Assembly: GCF_009617575.1 (NCBI RefSeq)
Contig: NZ_WIXJ01000006.1
Coordinates: 1 to 64,000, forward strand
Source: Rhodocyclus gracilis
Lineage (GTDB): Bacteria; Pseudomonadota; Gammaproteobacteria; Burkholderiales; Rhodocyclaceae
Length of the DNA stretch: 64,000 nucleotides
Reading direction: 5' to 3'
Shown: positions 7,427 to 17,796 of the stretch, piece by piece
Layout: every line of letters begins with the position of its first letter
Numbering within the stretch: the first letter of the stretch is position 1
Made by a program: the position numbers and the translations under genes
The notes under the pieces: model-generated
What the model was told of the DNA's origin: nothing
Seen by the model: only the letters and a program-made list of their open reading frames with translations
Database searches by the model: none

Positions 7427-8212
7427 ATGAAACGTCAATTCACGCCCCTCTTCGCGGCCATTTTTGCCTTCGCCGCCTTCTCGGCGCAAGCCGACACGAA
7501 ACTGAGCGTCGCCGCCACCGCCGTGCCGCACGCGGAGATTCTCGAACACGTCAAGCCGACGCTGGCCAAGGAAGGCGTCACGCTCGACATCAAGGTATTC
7601 ACCGACTACGTGCAACCGAACGTGCAGGTGGCCGAGAAAAAAATCGACGTGAACTACTTCCAGCACAAGCCTTACCTCGACGAGTTCAACAAGAACAAGG
7701 GAACGCACCTCGTCTCGGTCGCCGCCGTGCACGTCGAGCCCTACGGCGCCTATTCGCGCAAGTTCAAGAAAATCGGCGATCTGCCGTCCGGCGCCACCAT
7801 CGCCATTCCGAACGACCCGTCCAACGCTGGCCGGGCGCTCGTGCTGCTTGAGCAAAACGGGCTGATCAAGCTCAAGGACTCGCACAACATCCTGTCGACG
7901 GTCAAGGACATCACCGAGAACAAGAAGGAATTCAAGTTCAAGGAACTCGAAGCCGCGACGCTGCCGCGCGTACTCGATCAAGTCGATCTGGCCCTGATCA
8001 ACACCAACTACGCGCTCGAAGCCAAGCTCGTGCCGACGCGCGATGCGCTCTTCATCGAAAGCGCCAACTCGCCCTACGCCAATCTGATCGTCGCCCGTCC
8101 TGACAACAAGGACGCACCGGCCGTCAAGAAGCTCGTCTCGGCCCTGCAAAGCGAAGACGTGAAGCAATTCATCGAAACCAAATACAAGGGCGCCGTCGTT
8201 CCCGCCTTCTGA
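7427..8212 (+). CDS. metQ: Methionine-binding protein MetQ (NLPA family)
   Basis: A 261-residue periplasmic binding protein of the NLPA/MetQ family that delivers methionine to MetNI. The signal peptide MKRQFTPLFAAIFAFAAFSAQA is followed by TKLSVAATAVPHAEILEHV, DVNYFQHKPYLDEFN and the NPSNAGRAL-type ligand block (IPNDPSNAGRALVLLEQNG). There is no cysteine at the cleavage site, so unlike E. coli MetQ it is probably a soluble protein rather than a lipoprotein. AAAGGA precedes the ATG by about 5 bases, which supports this start over a longer upstream frame. Confidence 0.94.
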   Translation: MKRQFTPLFAAIFAFAAFSAQADTKLSVAATAVPHAEILEHVKPTLAKEGVTLDIKVFTDYVQPNVQVAEKKIDVNYFQHKPYLDEFNKNKGTHLVSVAAVHVEPYGAYSRKFKKIGDLPSGATIAIPNDPSNAGRALVLLEQNGLIKLKDSHNILSTVKDITENKKEFKFKELEAATLPRVLDQVDLALINTNYALEAKLVPTRDALFIESANSPYANLIVARPDNKDAPAVKKLVSALQSEDVKQFIETKYKGAVVPAF

Positions 8213-8248
8213 TTACGCCGCGCTCTTTAACTATCTGGAGAAATCCCC

Positions 8249-9580
8249 ATGACGCGTTTGAAAACCATCGCCCTTGCCGTTTCCACCCTCGGTCTCGTCG
8301 CCACCACGGCGCCGGCCTTCGGTGGCGAAGTCGAAGACCTGAAAGCCGCCCTGAAGAAACTCACCGAGCGACTCGACCAACTGGAAACGCAGCAGAAAAC
8401 CCAGGCCGCGACGCAAGCGGCGGCGCCCGCAGCGCTCCCCGCCAACGTCGTCACCGCCGGCGACATCCCCGGCTCGATCAAGATTCCGGGAACGGAAACC
8501 TCGCTGAAGGTATATGGTTACGCACAGTTCGACGCGACCTACGACTTGAAGAGCCGCGGCACCGACCCGGACAACAATGACTGGGCCTCTTTCGTTGCCG
8601 TGCAGCCTCTTACCAAGACAGCCGATGGCAAGCGCAAGGATCAGTTGTACGCGACTGCACGCACTTCGCGTATCGGCCTCGAAACGAGCACGCCGACCGA
8701 GAACGGCATCCTGCACACGAAGATCGAGGGTGACTTCAACGCACCGAATGCTTACTCCGGCGAGACGCTGACGAACTCCGTCCTGTTCCGTCTGCGCCAC
8801 GCTTACGGCGAACTCGGCAACTTCCTCGTTGGCCAGACCTGGTCGAACTTCAGCGACTTGGGCTCCTACGTCGACTCGGTCGACTTCAACGGCGTCGGCA
8901 CCGTCCCGTTCGTCCGTCAGGCGCAGGTCCGCTACACCTTCCCGCTTGGCAGCAGCTCGAAGCTCGCGCTGTCGGTCGAAAACTCGCAAGCCGACCCGGC
9001 CAACGACGGCGCGGCCAGCCACTTCGACAAGACCCCCGACTTCATCGCCAACTTCACCACGACGGGCGACTGGGGCCACTTCTCGCTGCGTGGCGTCGCA
9101 CAACAGTACCGCAACGATGCCCACACCAAGCAAGCCTGGGGTCTCGGCGCTGGCGGCAGCCTGAAGTTCGGCAAGGACACGCTGGTCGCGCAGATCAACG
9201 GTGGCAACGGGATTGGCCGTTACACGCTGAACTCCGCCTACCAGCGCGCCTACGACGACGGCAGCTCGATCCACTTGTGGAAGGCAGTCGGTGCTCATGT
9301 CGGCTACACCCACGTCTGGAACTCGACGGTGCGCTCCAACCTGATCCTCGCACACACGAAGTTCACCGGCGACAGCACGACCGAGGCGCTGACCGACAAT
9401 GCCACAGGCGGCCTGGCGGTCAACAAGAAGATCGACGAAGCCCTGATCAATACCTTCTGGGGCGTCGCCAAGAATACGGAAGTCGGTCTCGAGTACGCCT
9501 ACGGCAAGCGCACAACCTTCGCCGGCGACACGGGCACGCAGAACCGTATCAACGCGACGATCCACTACAACCTGTTCTAA
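8249..9580 (+). CDS. DcaP-like outer-membrane porin
   Basis: A 443-residue outer-membrane channel. It has a signal peptide (cleavage after AFG or nearby), then a predicted coiled coil (VEDLKAALKKLTERLDQLET). Next comes an Ala/Gln linker and a beta-barrel of alternating strands that begins with IPGTETSLKVYGYAQFD and ends in INATIHYNLF with C-terminal Phe, as required for barrel assembly. The coiled-coil N-terminus and the KIPGTETS entry match the DcaP trimeric porin family. It follows metQ by 36 bases with its own ribosome site (CTGGAG) and ends at a strong terminator, so it is probably the last gene of the met operon. Confidence 0.85.
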   Translation: MTRLKTIALAVSTLGLVATTAPAFGGEVEDLKAALKKLTERLDQLETQQKTQAATQAAAPAALPANVVTAGDIPGSIKIPGTETSLKVYGYAQFDATYDLKSRGTDPDNNDWASFVAVQPLTKTADGKRKDQLYATARTSRIGLETSTPTENGILHTKIEGDFNAPNAYSGETLTNSVLFRLRHAYGELGNFLVGQTWSNFSDLGSYVDSVDFNGVGTVPFVRQAQVRYTFPLGSSSKLALSVENSQADPANDGAASHFDKTPDFIANFTTTGDWGHFSLRGVAQQYRNDAHTKQAWGLGAGGSLKFGKDTLVAQINGGNGIGRYTLNSAYQRAYDDGSSIHLWKAVGAHVGYTHVWNSTVRSNLILAHTKFTGDSTTEALTDNATGGLAVNKKIDEALINTFWGVAKNTEVGLEYAYGKRTTFAGDTGTQNRINATIHYNLF

Positions 9581-9622
9581 CCCGGCATGACCGACGCCTG
9601 CGCAGATACGGCAGGCGTCAGC

Positions 9623-9664
9623 GAAGCCCCCGGCGGATCAGCAGACCGCCGGGGGCTTCTGCTT
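9623..9664. terminator. Strong bidirectional terminator between porin and amino-acid ABC genes
   Basis: GAAGCCCCCGGCGG (9623-9636) pairs with CCGCCGGGGGCTTC (9646-9659) around a 9-base loop, 14 bp perfect. TGCTTT follows on the plus strand. It serves the rightward met-porin operon and the leftward permease gene ending at 9665. Confidence 0.85.
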
Positions 9665-10339
9665 TCAGGCGAGGCGCCGCGAGACCAAGCTCGCCAGCAC
9701 ATCCAGCGCCGAGCAGATGACGAAGTAGATCGCGCCGACGAAGAGGAATATCTCCGCCGGGTAGATCATCAGCCGGCTATTGACCTGCGCCGCAACAAAC
9801 GAAAGCTCCGGCACGCCAACGATGTACGCCAGCGACGAATCCTTGATCAGCGACACCCACTGATTGATGAACGACGGCAGCATCATGCGCAAGGACTGCG
9901 GCAGGATGATGTAGCGCAGCACCTGCACCCGGCTCAGGCCCAAGGCCAGCCCGGCGTCCCACTGCGCACGGCGAATCCCGGCAATACCGGCATAAACCGC
10001 ATGCGCCAGATACGCGCCGCCAATCAAGGACAGCGCGCAGGCCACCGACAGCAGCCCCGGAACGTCGATCCCCAGCGCCACCGGCAGCAGAAAATACGTC
10101 CAGAAAATAAGCATCAGCACCGGGATCGCCCGGAAAAATCCGAGGACCAGCACCAGCAGCCGATGCACATTGCCCGTCGCCAGCGCCAGCGCAATACCGA
10201 GCAGCAAACCGAGAGCGCCGGCCGCCACCGACGAAACGACACTGAGCACCAGCGTCAGCGCCGCCCCGCCCAACGGCCCCTCCGGGAAAGCGCCCCACAG
10301 CAGATACGGCAGGTTGTCGACAATGATCTGAAAATTCAT
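9665..10339 (-). CDS. Polar amino-acid ABC transporter permease (GltK type)
   Basis: A 224-residue permease of the HEQRO/HisMQ family for glutamate/aspartate or similar polar amino acids. The typical N-terminus (NFQIIVDNLPYLLWGAF), the RAIPVLMLIFWTYFLLP block after the second helix and the EAA loop ALGLSRVQVLRYIILPQSLR are present. The ATG at 10339 overlaps the upstream permease stop by four bases, so the two are co-translated. No ATPase gene accompanies this system in the window. Confidence 0.88.
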   Translation of the reverse strand: MNFQIIVDNLPYLLWGAFPEGPLGGAALTLVLSVVSSVAAGALGLLLGIALALATGNVHRLLVLVLGFFRAIPVLMLIFWTYFLLPVALGIDVPGLLSVACALSLIGGAYLAHAVYAGIAGIRRAQWDAGLALGLSRVQVLRYIILPQSLRMMLPSFINQWVSLIKDSSLAYIVGVPELSFVAAQVNSRLMIYPAEIFLFVGAIYFVICSALDVLASLVSRRLA

Positions 10340-11091
10340 GCCGTCTTCCCCATCGCCCGGGCTTTCGCCCGCTGCTGCCAGGCCCAGCACTGGCCGACCG
10401 CCTCGATCACGGCAATCACCAGGATGTAGAACAGCGTCGCAATCGCAAAGGCCTGAAAGGTCTTGAAGGTTTCACTCTCCACCTGACGCGAGGCGTACGA
10501 CAACTCCACCAGCCCGATCGCCATGGCGAGAGACGAGTTCTTGACGATGTTCATGTACTGCCCGAGCAGCGGCGGCAGGGCGATGCGCAGCGCCTGCGGC
10601 AGCACCACATAACGGAAAATCGGCCACGGCTGCATGCCCAGCGCCTCGGCGGACAGCCGCTGGTGATCGGGTACGCCGCGCAAGCCGGCGCGGATTTCCT
10701 CGACGACGAAAGCCGTCGAATACGCCGTCAGCCCAAGCGTAGCGACCAGGCACTCGAACGACGGCCAGGAGAGTTCGACGCCGCCCACACTCAGCACATG
10801 CGGGCTGTTCAACCACAACATCGCGTCGTCCGACAGCAAGCCGGGCAGGCCGAAGTACCAGAAAAAGAGCTGTACCAGGAGCGGCGTGTTACGGAACAGC
10901 GCGACGTAGGTCGCCACGAGCAGCGTCACCACGCGCACGCCACTGATCCGCAACAAGGCCAGCAGGAAGCCGAGCAAGGTCGACGCGACGGCGACCGCGA
11001 GCGATACCCGCACCGTCATGTCCAGGCCATCGACCAGCCAGAGAACGTACTGCGTGGCGAGCGGCTCGCCAAAAAGAGAAGTCACGGTCAT
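10336..11091 (-). CDS. Polar amino-acid ABC transporter permease (GltJ type)
   Basis: A 251-residue partner permease. It has the block ATYVALFRNTPLLVQLFFWY, the EAA loop EALGMQPWPIFRYVVLPQALR and ends with a basic tail. It forms the membrane heterodimer with the 9665-10339 product. The ATG at 11091 is chosen by homology to GltJ length; a GTG at 11115 is possible. No Shine-Dalgarno site precedes the ATG. Instead, the T-tract of an intrinsic terminator runs right up to it, so expression may depend on read-through from the binding-protein gene. Confidence 0.88.
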   Translation of the reverse strand: MTVTSLFGEPLATQYVLWLVDGLDMTVRVSLAVAVASTLLGFLLALLRISGVRVVTLLVATYVALFRNTPLLVQLFFWYFGLPGLLSDDAMLWLNSPHVLSVGGVELSWPSFECLVATLGLTAYSTAFVVEEIRAGLRGVPDHQRLSAEALGMQPWPIFRYVVLPQALRIALPPLLGQYMNIVKNSSLAMAIGLVELSYASRQVESETFKTFQAFAIATLFYILVIAVIEAVGQCWAWQQRAKARAMGKTA

Positions 11092-11137
11092 AAAAAAGAT
11101 GCGGGCGCCGGCCACACCCCGGTGGCACAGCGCCCGC
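11092..11137 (-). terminator. Intrinsic terminator/attenuator between binding protein and permeases
   Basis: On the minus strand GCGGGCGC (11137-11130) pairs with GCGCCCGC (11108-11101), followed by ATCTTTTTT and then directly the permease ATG. It would lower permease expression relative to the binding protein. The other ~185 bases up to 11322 hold no gene. Confidence 0.75.
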
Positions 11138-11322
11138 CGTCATCACGGAACGAACGTAGAAAAATCAAGCGACGGACGGGTCGGCACACACCCCGTCAAA
11201 CACTATAAGACGGAGACGCCACCGCCGTCGACGCCGCGCCCGGGCGATGCCACGACGACTCTCGCCGCCGCCTTTGCCACCGAGACACCGAGACATACGT
11301 CGCGGCGGTGAGCTACTGCCAG

Positions 11323-12141
11323 TTATTTGTCCCGAATATGCGCGTCACCGATCTTGAAGAGGCGGGGCAACGGCGACTTGCTTTGCGGGCCGAACCACTT
11401 GTCGTAGATCTTCTGCGCCGTGCCGTTCTTTTCCAGCTCGCGCAGCCAATCATTGATGGTTGCCGTCAGGCGCGCTTCGCCCTTCGGAATGCCGGCGCCT
11501 TCGAGTTCTTCGGAGATGGCGAAGGGCGGAATTTCGTACTTTTCCTTGTCCGGCAGTGCGGCGAGCAGCGGCACCAGTTTGGCACCATCCTGCGTGATCG
11601 CCTGCACGTTACCGTTACGCAGCGCGGTCAGCGCGAACGGCGTGTCGTCGTAGGAGATGACCTTGGCCGTCGGGTACTTCTCACGCAGCGTCGTCTCCAT
11701 CGTCGTGCCCTTGTCGGCACCGATGCGCCAATCCTTCAGCTGATCGGCGCTCTTCAGCGTGCCCTTTTTCGCCAGGAATTGCTGGCCGGACGCGAAGTAC
11801 GGGATGCTGAAGTCGATGACTTTGGCGCGTTCTTCGGTGATGGTGAAGTTGGCGAAAACCACGTCGACCTTGCCCGAGGTCAGCAGTGGCACGCGGTTGG
11901 CCGGGTTGGTCGGCACCAGCTCGACCTTGACGCCCAGCTTCTTGCCGAGTTCGAGCGCGTAATCGACGTCGAGACCGATGATCTTGTGGGTTTTCTCGTC
12001 GACAAAGCCAAACGGCGGGTTGGCGTCGAAGGCGGCGACGCGCAGCACGCCCGCCTTGCGGATATCGTCCAGTTTGTCAGCGTGGGCAAGCCCAGAGACC
12101 AGCGCCAGTCCAACGAATGCGGCCAAAGCGTGTAATTTCAT
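11323..12141 (-). CDS. Periplasmic amino-acid binding protein (SBP family 3)
   Basis: A 272-residue exported binding protein for polar amino acids. The signal peptide ends at GLAHA, followed by DKLDDIRKAGVLRVAAFD. The family 3 ligand-site motif GLDVDYALELGKKLGV is present, as are VDVVFANFTITEERAKVIDFS and the lobe-2 hinge block. It is the first gene of the leftward amino-acid ABC operon; the two permeases follow after a 231-base gap that contains an attenuator. Glutamate or aspartate is a reasonable ligand guess but is not shown by the sequence. Confidence 0.9.
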   Translation of the reverse strand: MKLHALAAFVGLALVSGLAHADKLDDIRKAGVLRVAAFDANPPFGFVDEKTHKIIGLDVDYALELGKKLGVKVELVPTNPANRVPLLTSGKVDVVFANFTITEERAKVIDFSIPYFASGQQFLAKKGTLKSADQLKDWRIGADKGTTMETTLREKYPTAKVISYDDTPFALTALRNGNVQAITQDGAKLVPLLAALPDKEKYEIPPFAISEELEGAGIPKGEARLTATINDWLRELEKNGTAQKIYDKWFGPQSKSPLPRLFKIGDAHIRDK

Positions 12142-12225
12142 CTCACAAATCCTTCATTGATAGAGTTACGCACGGGAGAAGAAGGCTAGCAAAGGAGCGC
12201 CCGTCGCCTAACGAAGAAGAGCTGA

Positions 12226-13368
<1,143 letters not shown>

Positions 13369-13536
13369 GCGGGGGGCATCGCCACGCCGCCGCGCTCCCT
13401 TGCCACACGTGAACGGAGGCAGCGGCTCCGCGCCTCCGGAATGCTCAATTCAGGGAGAGCCGAGGCGGCTTCACCGCCCGCCACGTCCATGCGAGCGTGC
13501 ACCTGGCCGACGCCGCCGCTGCCACGCCCATCACTC

Positions 13537-14124
13537 ATGAGCACGCCGCCGCCTGACGACGCCACTGACGCGGACGACGCGCGGCAAGCCTGGCTCGACG
13601 CGATCAGGGACGCCACGCCATTGCTGCCGCCCAACCGCGTCAGCTTCGAGCCGCCCAAACCACGCCCACGGCCTCGTCAACGCGAACTTGATGAGCGCGC
13701 CGTCATCCGCGAGGCGATGCAGACGCCGCTCGACAGCGACGAGTGGTTCGACGCCGGCTCCGCCGACGCTTTTCTGCGCAACGGCGTTTCGCGCATGACG
13801 CTGCGCGATCTGCGGCGAGGCCGCTGGGCGATCCAGGGTCATCTCGACCTGCATGGCTACACCCGGCACGAGGCCCAGGAGGAAGTCGAACGGTTCATCG
13901 ACAGCGCCCTCGGCGCCGGCCAGCGCTGCATCCGCATCGTGCATGGTCGCGGCCTGGGCTCGCCGGGACGCGAAGGCGTGCTGCGCACGCTCGTCAAAAG
14001 CTGGCTGGCGAGGCGCCGCGACGTACTCGCCTTCTGCCACGCGCCGCCGCGTGACGGCGGCGAAGGAGCGCTCTGGATACTGCTGCGCACGCAGCGCAAC
14101 GACAGCCGCAGCACCGCCCGCTGA
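13537..14124 (+). CDS. Smr-domain protein (putative endonuclease)
   Basis: A 195-residue protein. The N-terminal half is proline- and charge-rich (PPKPRPRPRQRELDERAV). The C-terminal half is a Smr domain with LDLHGYTRHEAQEEVERFI and IRIVHGRGLGSPG, the two motifs of the MutS2/SmrA-type nicking nuclease. It resembles the stand-alone SmrA/SmrB proteins of Proteobacteria, which act on nucleic acid or stalled ribosomes. The start is uncertain: no good ribosome site is visible and an in-frame ATG at 13489 is possible. Confidence 0.85.
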   Translation: MSTPPPDDATDADDARQAWLDAIRDATPLLPPNRVSFEPPKPRPRPRQRELDERAVIREAMQTPLDSDEWFDAGSADAFLRNGVSRMTLRDLRRGRWAIQGHLDLHGYTRHEAQEEVERFIDSALGAGQRCIRIVHGRGLGSPGREGVLRTLVKSWLARRRDVLAFCHAPPRDGGEGALWILLRTQRNDSRSTAR

Positions 14125-14138
14125 GCAGGCCGAGCGTG

Positions 14139-14729
14139 CTACACGTGCCGAGCCTGCCCGGCACTGGCGAGCGACGCGGCAAGAGCCTTGTCGAGCGAAT
14201 TGACCATGTAAAACGCCGGCCCAGGATAGCTCGCCAGCGCCTCGGTCTGCGTAGCCGCCAGCGCCGAAACTACGGTGTAGCCCTGACGCTGCCAGAACTC
14301 ACGCGACCCCTGCACCGACACCAGTGAAGAGTGCGACAGGCCCGCCGCCATGGCGCACGCCAGCGCGTGCCGGACCAACGCGCCGGCAACGCCCAGCCCC
14401 GCCACTCGCGGCGACACGGCAAGGTCATGCAGATACAGGTTGTACGCGTCGTGCTGGGGCGCGAACGGGGCGCCAAGCGGCGTGATCTTGCCCAAGGGGG
14501 AGCGGTAGCCGAAGAGGTAGGCGCAGACGCCCATCTCGTTTACGGCCACCCAGGTCCAGCCGGCGGAAGCTGTCAGCCGCTCACGATAGAGCGCCTCAGG
14601 CTCGTTCATCTCCGGAGGGTAGCACTGTGACTGGATGTCCAGTACCACCGGCATGTCGGCCGGCTGCATCGGACGAATCACATTAATTGCGGGCAGCGTC
14701 CGATGCGAAGGCAACTGCGGCGCGGTCAA
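14139..14729 (-). CDS. GNAT-family N-acetyltransferase
   Basis: A 196-residue acyltransferase. The acetyl-CoA pyrophosphate loop is VSPRVAGLGVAGALVRHAL, preceded by the strand NLYLHDLAV; the N-terminal strand and helix INVIRPMQPADMPVVLDIQ are typical. The substrate is unknown. The frame begins with TTG immediately after the glnB stop; a GTG at 14681 is an alternative. Direct abutment to glnB suggests one transcript, so a link to nitrogen signalling is possible but unproven. Confidence 0.8.
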   Translation of the reverse strand: MTAPQLPSHRTLPAINVIRPMQPADMPVVLDIQSQCYPPEMNEPEALYRERLTASAGWTWVAVNEMGVCAYLFGYRSPLGKITPLGAPFAPQHDAYNLYLHDLAVSPRVAGLGVAGALVRHALACAMAAGLSHSSLVSVQGSREFWQRQGYTVVSALAATQTEALASYPGPAFYMVNSLDKALAASLASAGQARHV

Positions 14730-15113
<384 letters not shown>

Positions 15114-15183
15114 TCAGAAAACCATTTCGCGGACGGACGCGCCACCGACTGAACACGCAGAGCCGCTCCCCGCCCGATCGCAC

Positions 15184-16854
15184 TCAGACGGTGTCGCGAT
15201 AGCGATTGGTGATCGGATAACGCCAATCCTTGCCAAAACCGCGCGGCGTGATGCGGATGCCGACCGGCGACTGGCGACGCTTGTATTCGCTGATGCGCAG
15301 CAAGCGGACGACGCGCTGCACGTCGGCCTCGGCATAGCCGCGCGCAATGATGTCGCGCGGTGACTGATCGTTTTCCATGTACGCCTCGACGATGGCATCG
15401 AGCACGTCGTAGGGCGGCAAACTGTCCTGATCGGTCTGGTTGGGCCGCAACTCGGCCGACGGCGCACGCGTGATGATGCGCTCCGGAATCACCGGCCCGC
15501 CCGGCTGCGCGTTGCGCCAGGCCGACAGCCGATAGACCACTGTCTTGGCGATATCCTTGATCACGGCGAAGCCGCCGGCCATGTCGCCGTACAAGGTGCA
15601 ATAGCCGACCGCCATCTCGGATTTGTTGCCGGTCGTCAGCACCAGCGCACCGGAGCGGTTCGACAGCGCCATCAGGATCAGGCCGCGTATGCGCGCCTGC
15701 ACGTTTTCTTCCGTCGTGTCCTGCGCGCCAGCCGTATCGAGTACCGGCGCCAGCAGGCCGGCGAACGTCTGCATCGCCTCGGCAATCGGCACGCTGTCGT
15801 AGCGGACCCCGAGCGTCTGCGCCATCGCCGCCGCGTCGTCGAGGCTGATCTGCGCTGTATAAGGCGACGGCATCATCACCGCGCGCACGCGCTCGGGCCC
15901 GAGCGCGTCGACGGCAATTGCCAGCGTGAGCGCAGAGTCGATACCGCCGGAGAGACCGATGATGGCGCTGGCAAACCCGCTCTTCCCCAGGTAATCGCGC
16001 ACGCCCAGCACGAGCGCGCCGTACACCTCGGCCTCCGGCGACAACACAGGCGCGCATTCGCCGGGCAGGAAATCAGCCTCACACCATTCGACCAGCAGCA
16101 AGGCCTCGGTAAACGAGGCAGCCGCTGCGCAGACGCGGCCTGCACGGTCGACTGCAAACGACGCGCCGTCGAACACCAGCTCGTCCTGGCCACCAACGAG
16201 ATTGGCGTAAAGCACGGGCAAGCCGCTGACGGCGACGCGCTCGCGCAACACCTCGACGCGGCGCCCCGACTTACCGACGCTGTAAGGCGAAGCGTTAAGC
16301 ACCAGCAATAATTCGGCACCGGCATCGCGCGCCGATTCGGCAGCCCCCGCCGACCAGACATCCTCGCAAATGTTGATACCGCAACGCACGCCGCCAATCG
16401 TCACCACGCAAGGCAAATCGCCGGGCGTGAAATAGCGCTGTTCGTCAAAGACGTTGTAATTCGGCAGTCGCTGCTTGCAATACGTCGCCAGACGCCGCCC
16501 GCCTGCCAGCACGGTGGCGGCGTTGTAGCAGCGGCCATCGCGCCACAGCGGGTGGCCGACGAGCACGGCAAAACCGTCTTCCGGCAACTGCCCCGCCGGC
16601 GTGGGCGCAAGATCGGCCAGACGCTGCGCCAGCGCGTCGAGTTCGTGATCGCAGGCGCGCAAAAAATCGGGGCGCAGCAGCAGGTCTTCTGGCGGATAGC
16701 CGGACAAGGCCAGCTCCGGCGTCAGCACCAGCGACGCTCCCGCCGCACGGGCACGCGCCGCAAAATCGGCGATGCGTGCCGCATTGCCGGCAAGATCGCC
16801 GACAACGGCATTCATCTGGGCAATGGCAAGGGTCAGCGACATGGGGGCAGCCAT
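15184..16854 (-). CDS. nadE: Glutamine-dependent NAD(+) synthetase NadE
   Basis: A 556-residue two-domain enzyme that makes NAD from deamido-NAD, ATP and glutamine. The N-terminal nitrilase-type glutaminase has the triad Glu47 (TPELALSGYPPEDL), Lys127 (YCKQRLPNY) and Cys163 (GINICEDVW). The C-terminal synthetase has the ATP-pyrophosphatase loop LSGGIDSALT near residue 305 and ends in RRQSPVGIRITPRGFGKDW. The start is ATG 16854 or ATG 16842; neither has a ribosome site, since the T-tract of the ppa terminator runs up to the first. glnB follows after 112 bases. Confidence 0.95.
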   Translation of the reverse strand: MAAPMSLTLAIAQMNAVVGDLAGNAARIADFAARARAAGASLVLTPELALSGYPPEDLLLRPDFLRACDHELDALAQRLADLAPTPAGQLPEDGFAVLVGHPLWRDGRCYNAATVLAGGRRLATYCKQRLPNYNVFDEQRYFTPGDLPCVVTIGGVRCGINICEDVWSAGAAESARDAGAELLLVLNASPYSVGKSGRRVEVLRERVAVSGLPVLYANLVGGQDELVFDGASFAVDRAGRVCAAAASFTEALLLVEWCEADFLPGECAPVLSPEAEVYGALVLGVRDYLGKSGFASAIIGLSGGIDSALTLAIAVDALGPERVRAVMMPSPYTAQISLDDAAAMAQTLGVRYDSVPIAEAMQTFAGLLAPVLDTAGAQDTTEENVQARIRGLILMALSNRSGALVLTTGNKSEMAVGYCTLYGDMAGGFAVIKDIAKTVVYRLSAWRNAQPGGPVIPERIITRAPSAELRPNQTDQDSLPPYDVLDAIVEAYMENDQSPRDIIARGYAEADVQRVVRLLRISEYKRRQSPVGIRITPRGFGKDWRYPITNRYRDTV

Positions 16855-16891
16855 TCAAAAAAACAAAAAACGTGCCAGCCAGACGCTGGCA
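16855..16891 (-). terminator. Intrinsic terminator of ppa, adjoining the nadE start
   Basis: On the minus strand TGCCAGC-GTCTG-GCTGGCA (16891-16873) is followed by CGTTTTTTGTTTTTTTG, ending directly at the nadE ATG. It ends ppa transcripts and leaves no room for a nadE leader. Confidence 0.8.
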
Positions 16892-17020
16892 ACGAAAAAC
16901 ACGGGTCGAAAAAACGGGGAGCCAGCCTTTCGCACGCGCAAACCTTCACGATGCTCCGGCCGACTCCCCTGCCGCTAATGACGGCCACGAGCGCGATCAG
17001 CGATCACCCCCGGCGCGCAC

Positions 17021-17569
17021 TCACTCGGCGGCGCTGCTCAGCGATTCCTCATAGCGATGAACGCCTTGCATGATTTCCTTCTTGGCCTCTTCGACCTCGA
17101 ACCAGCCTTGAACCTTGACGAACTTGCCCGGCTCGAGATCCTTGTAATGCTCGAAGAAGTGCGAAATCTGATCCAGCTGGATCTGCGGCAGTTCGCGCGG
17201 GCTGTTGATGTGGCGGTACATGCGCGACAGCTTGTCGACCGGCACGGCGAGCACCTTGGCGTCAGCGCCGGCTTCGTCTTCCATCGCCAGCATGCCGATC
17301 GGGCGGCAACGCACGACGACGCCGGGCGGCAGCGAGAACTGACAGACCACCAGCACGTCCACCGGATCACCGTCACCGGCGATGGTGTTCGGGATGTAGC
17401 CATAGTTGCACGGGTAGTGCATGGCGGTGGACATGAAACGGTCGACGAAAATCGCCCCGCTCTCCTTGTCGACCTCGTACTTGATCGGGTCGGAACGCAT
17501 CGGGATTTCGATGATGACGTTGAAATCGTTCGGCAAGGACTTGCCGGCGGGAACGTTATTCAGAGCCAT
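17021..17569 (-). CDS. ppa: Inorganic pyrophosphatase
   Basis: A 182-residue soluble family I pyrophosphatase that hydrolyses PPi to phosphate in the cytoplasm. The signature [11 protein letters not shown] carries the three metal-binding Asp residues. [32 protein letters not shown] and the C-terminal [15 protein letters not shown] are also characteristic. GGAGAGAAAG upstream gives a good ribosome site for the ATG at 17569. A minus-strand TATAAT lies about 36 bases upstream. Confidence 0.96.
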   Translation of the reverse strand: MALNNVPAGKSLPNDFNVIIEIPMRSDPIKYEVDKESGAIFVDRFMSTAMHYPCNYGYIPNTIAGDGDPVDVLVVCQFSLPPGVVVRCRPIGMLAMEDEAGADAKVLAVPVDKLSRMYRHINSPRELPQIQLDQISHFFEHYKDLEPGKFVKVQGWFEVEEAKKEIMQGVHRYEESLSSAAE

Positions 17570-17604
17570 TATTAAGCTTTCTCTCCAGGATGGGCGGGTG
17601 GGCG

Positions 17605-17610
17605 ATTATA
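17605..17610 (-). promoter_or_regulatory. -10 box for ppa
   Basis: The minus strand reads TATAAT here, about 36 bases before the ppa start codon. The -35 region is poor. Confidence 0.5.
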
Positions 17611-17796
17611 ACGTCGGTGCCCGTCTCGCGAGCGCAGGCGCGCGCGCAAAAAACGCATTTGCCTCCCCGCTCGTTGCCGCTCGCGCCCGCTTGCGCGAAG
17701 ATGCGCGCTCCTGACGCACCCGCTGGCCTTCCCGACCGCAGTTTTTTGGCGCAAGGCACTACGTCGCCGCGCACCGCCTTCCCTCGTGCCACCACC

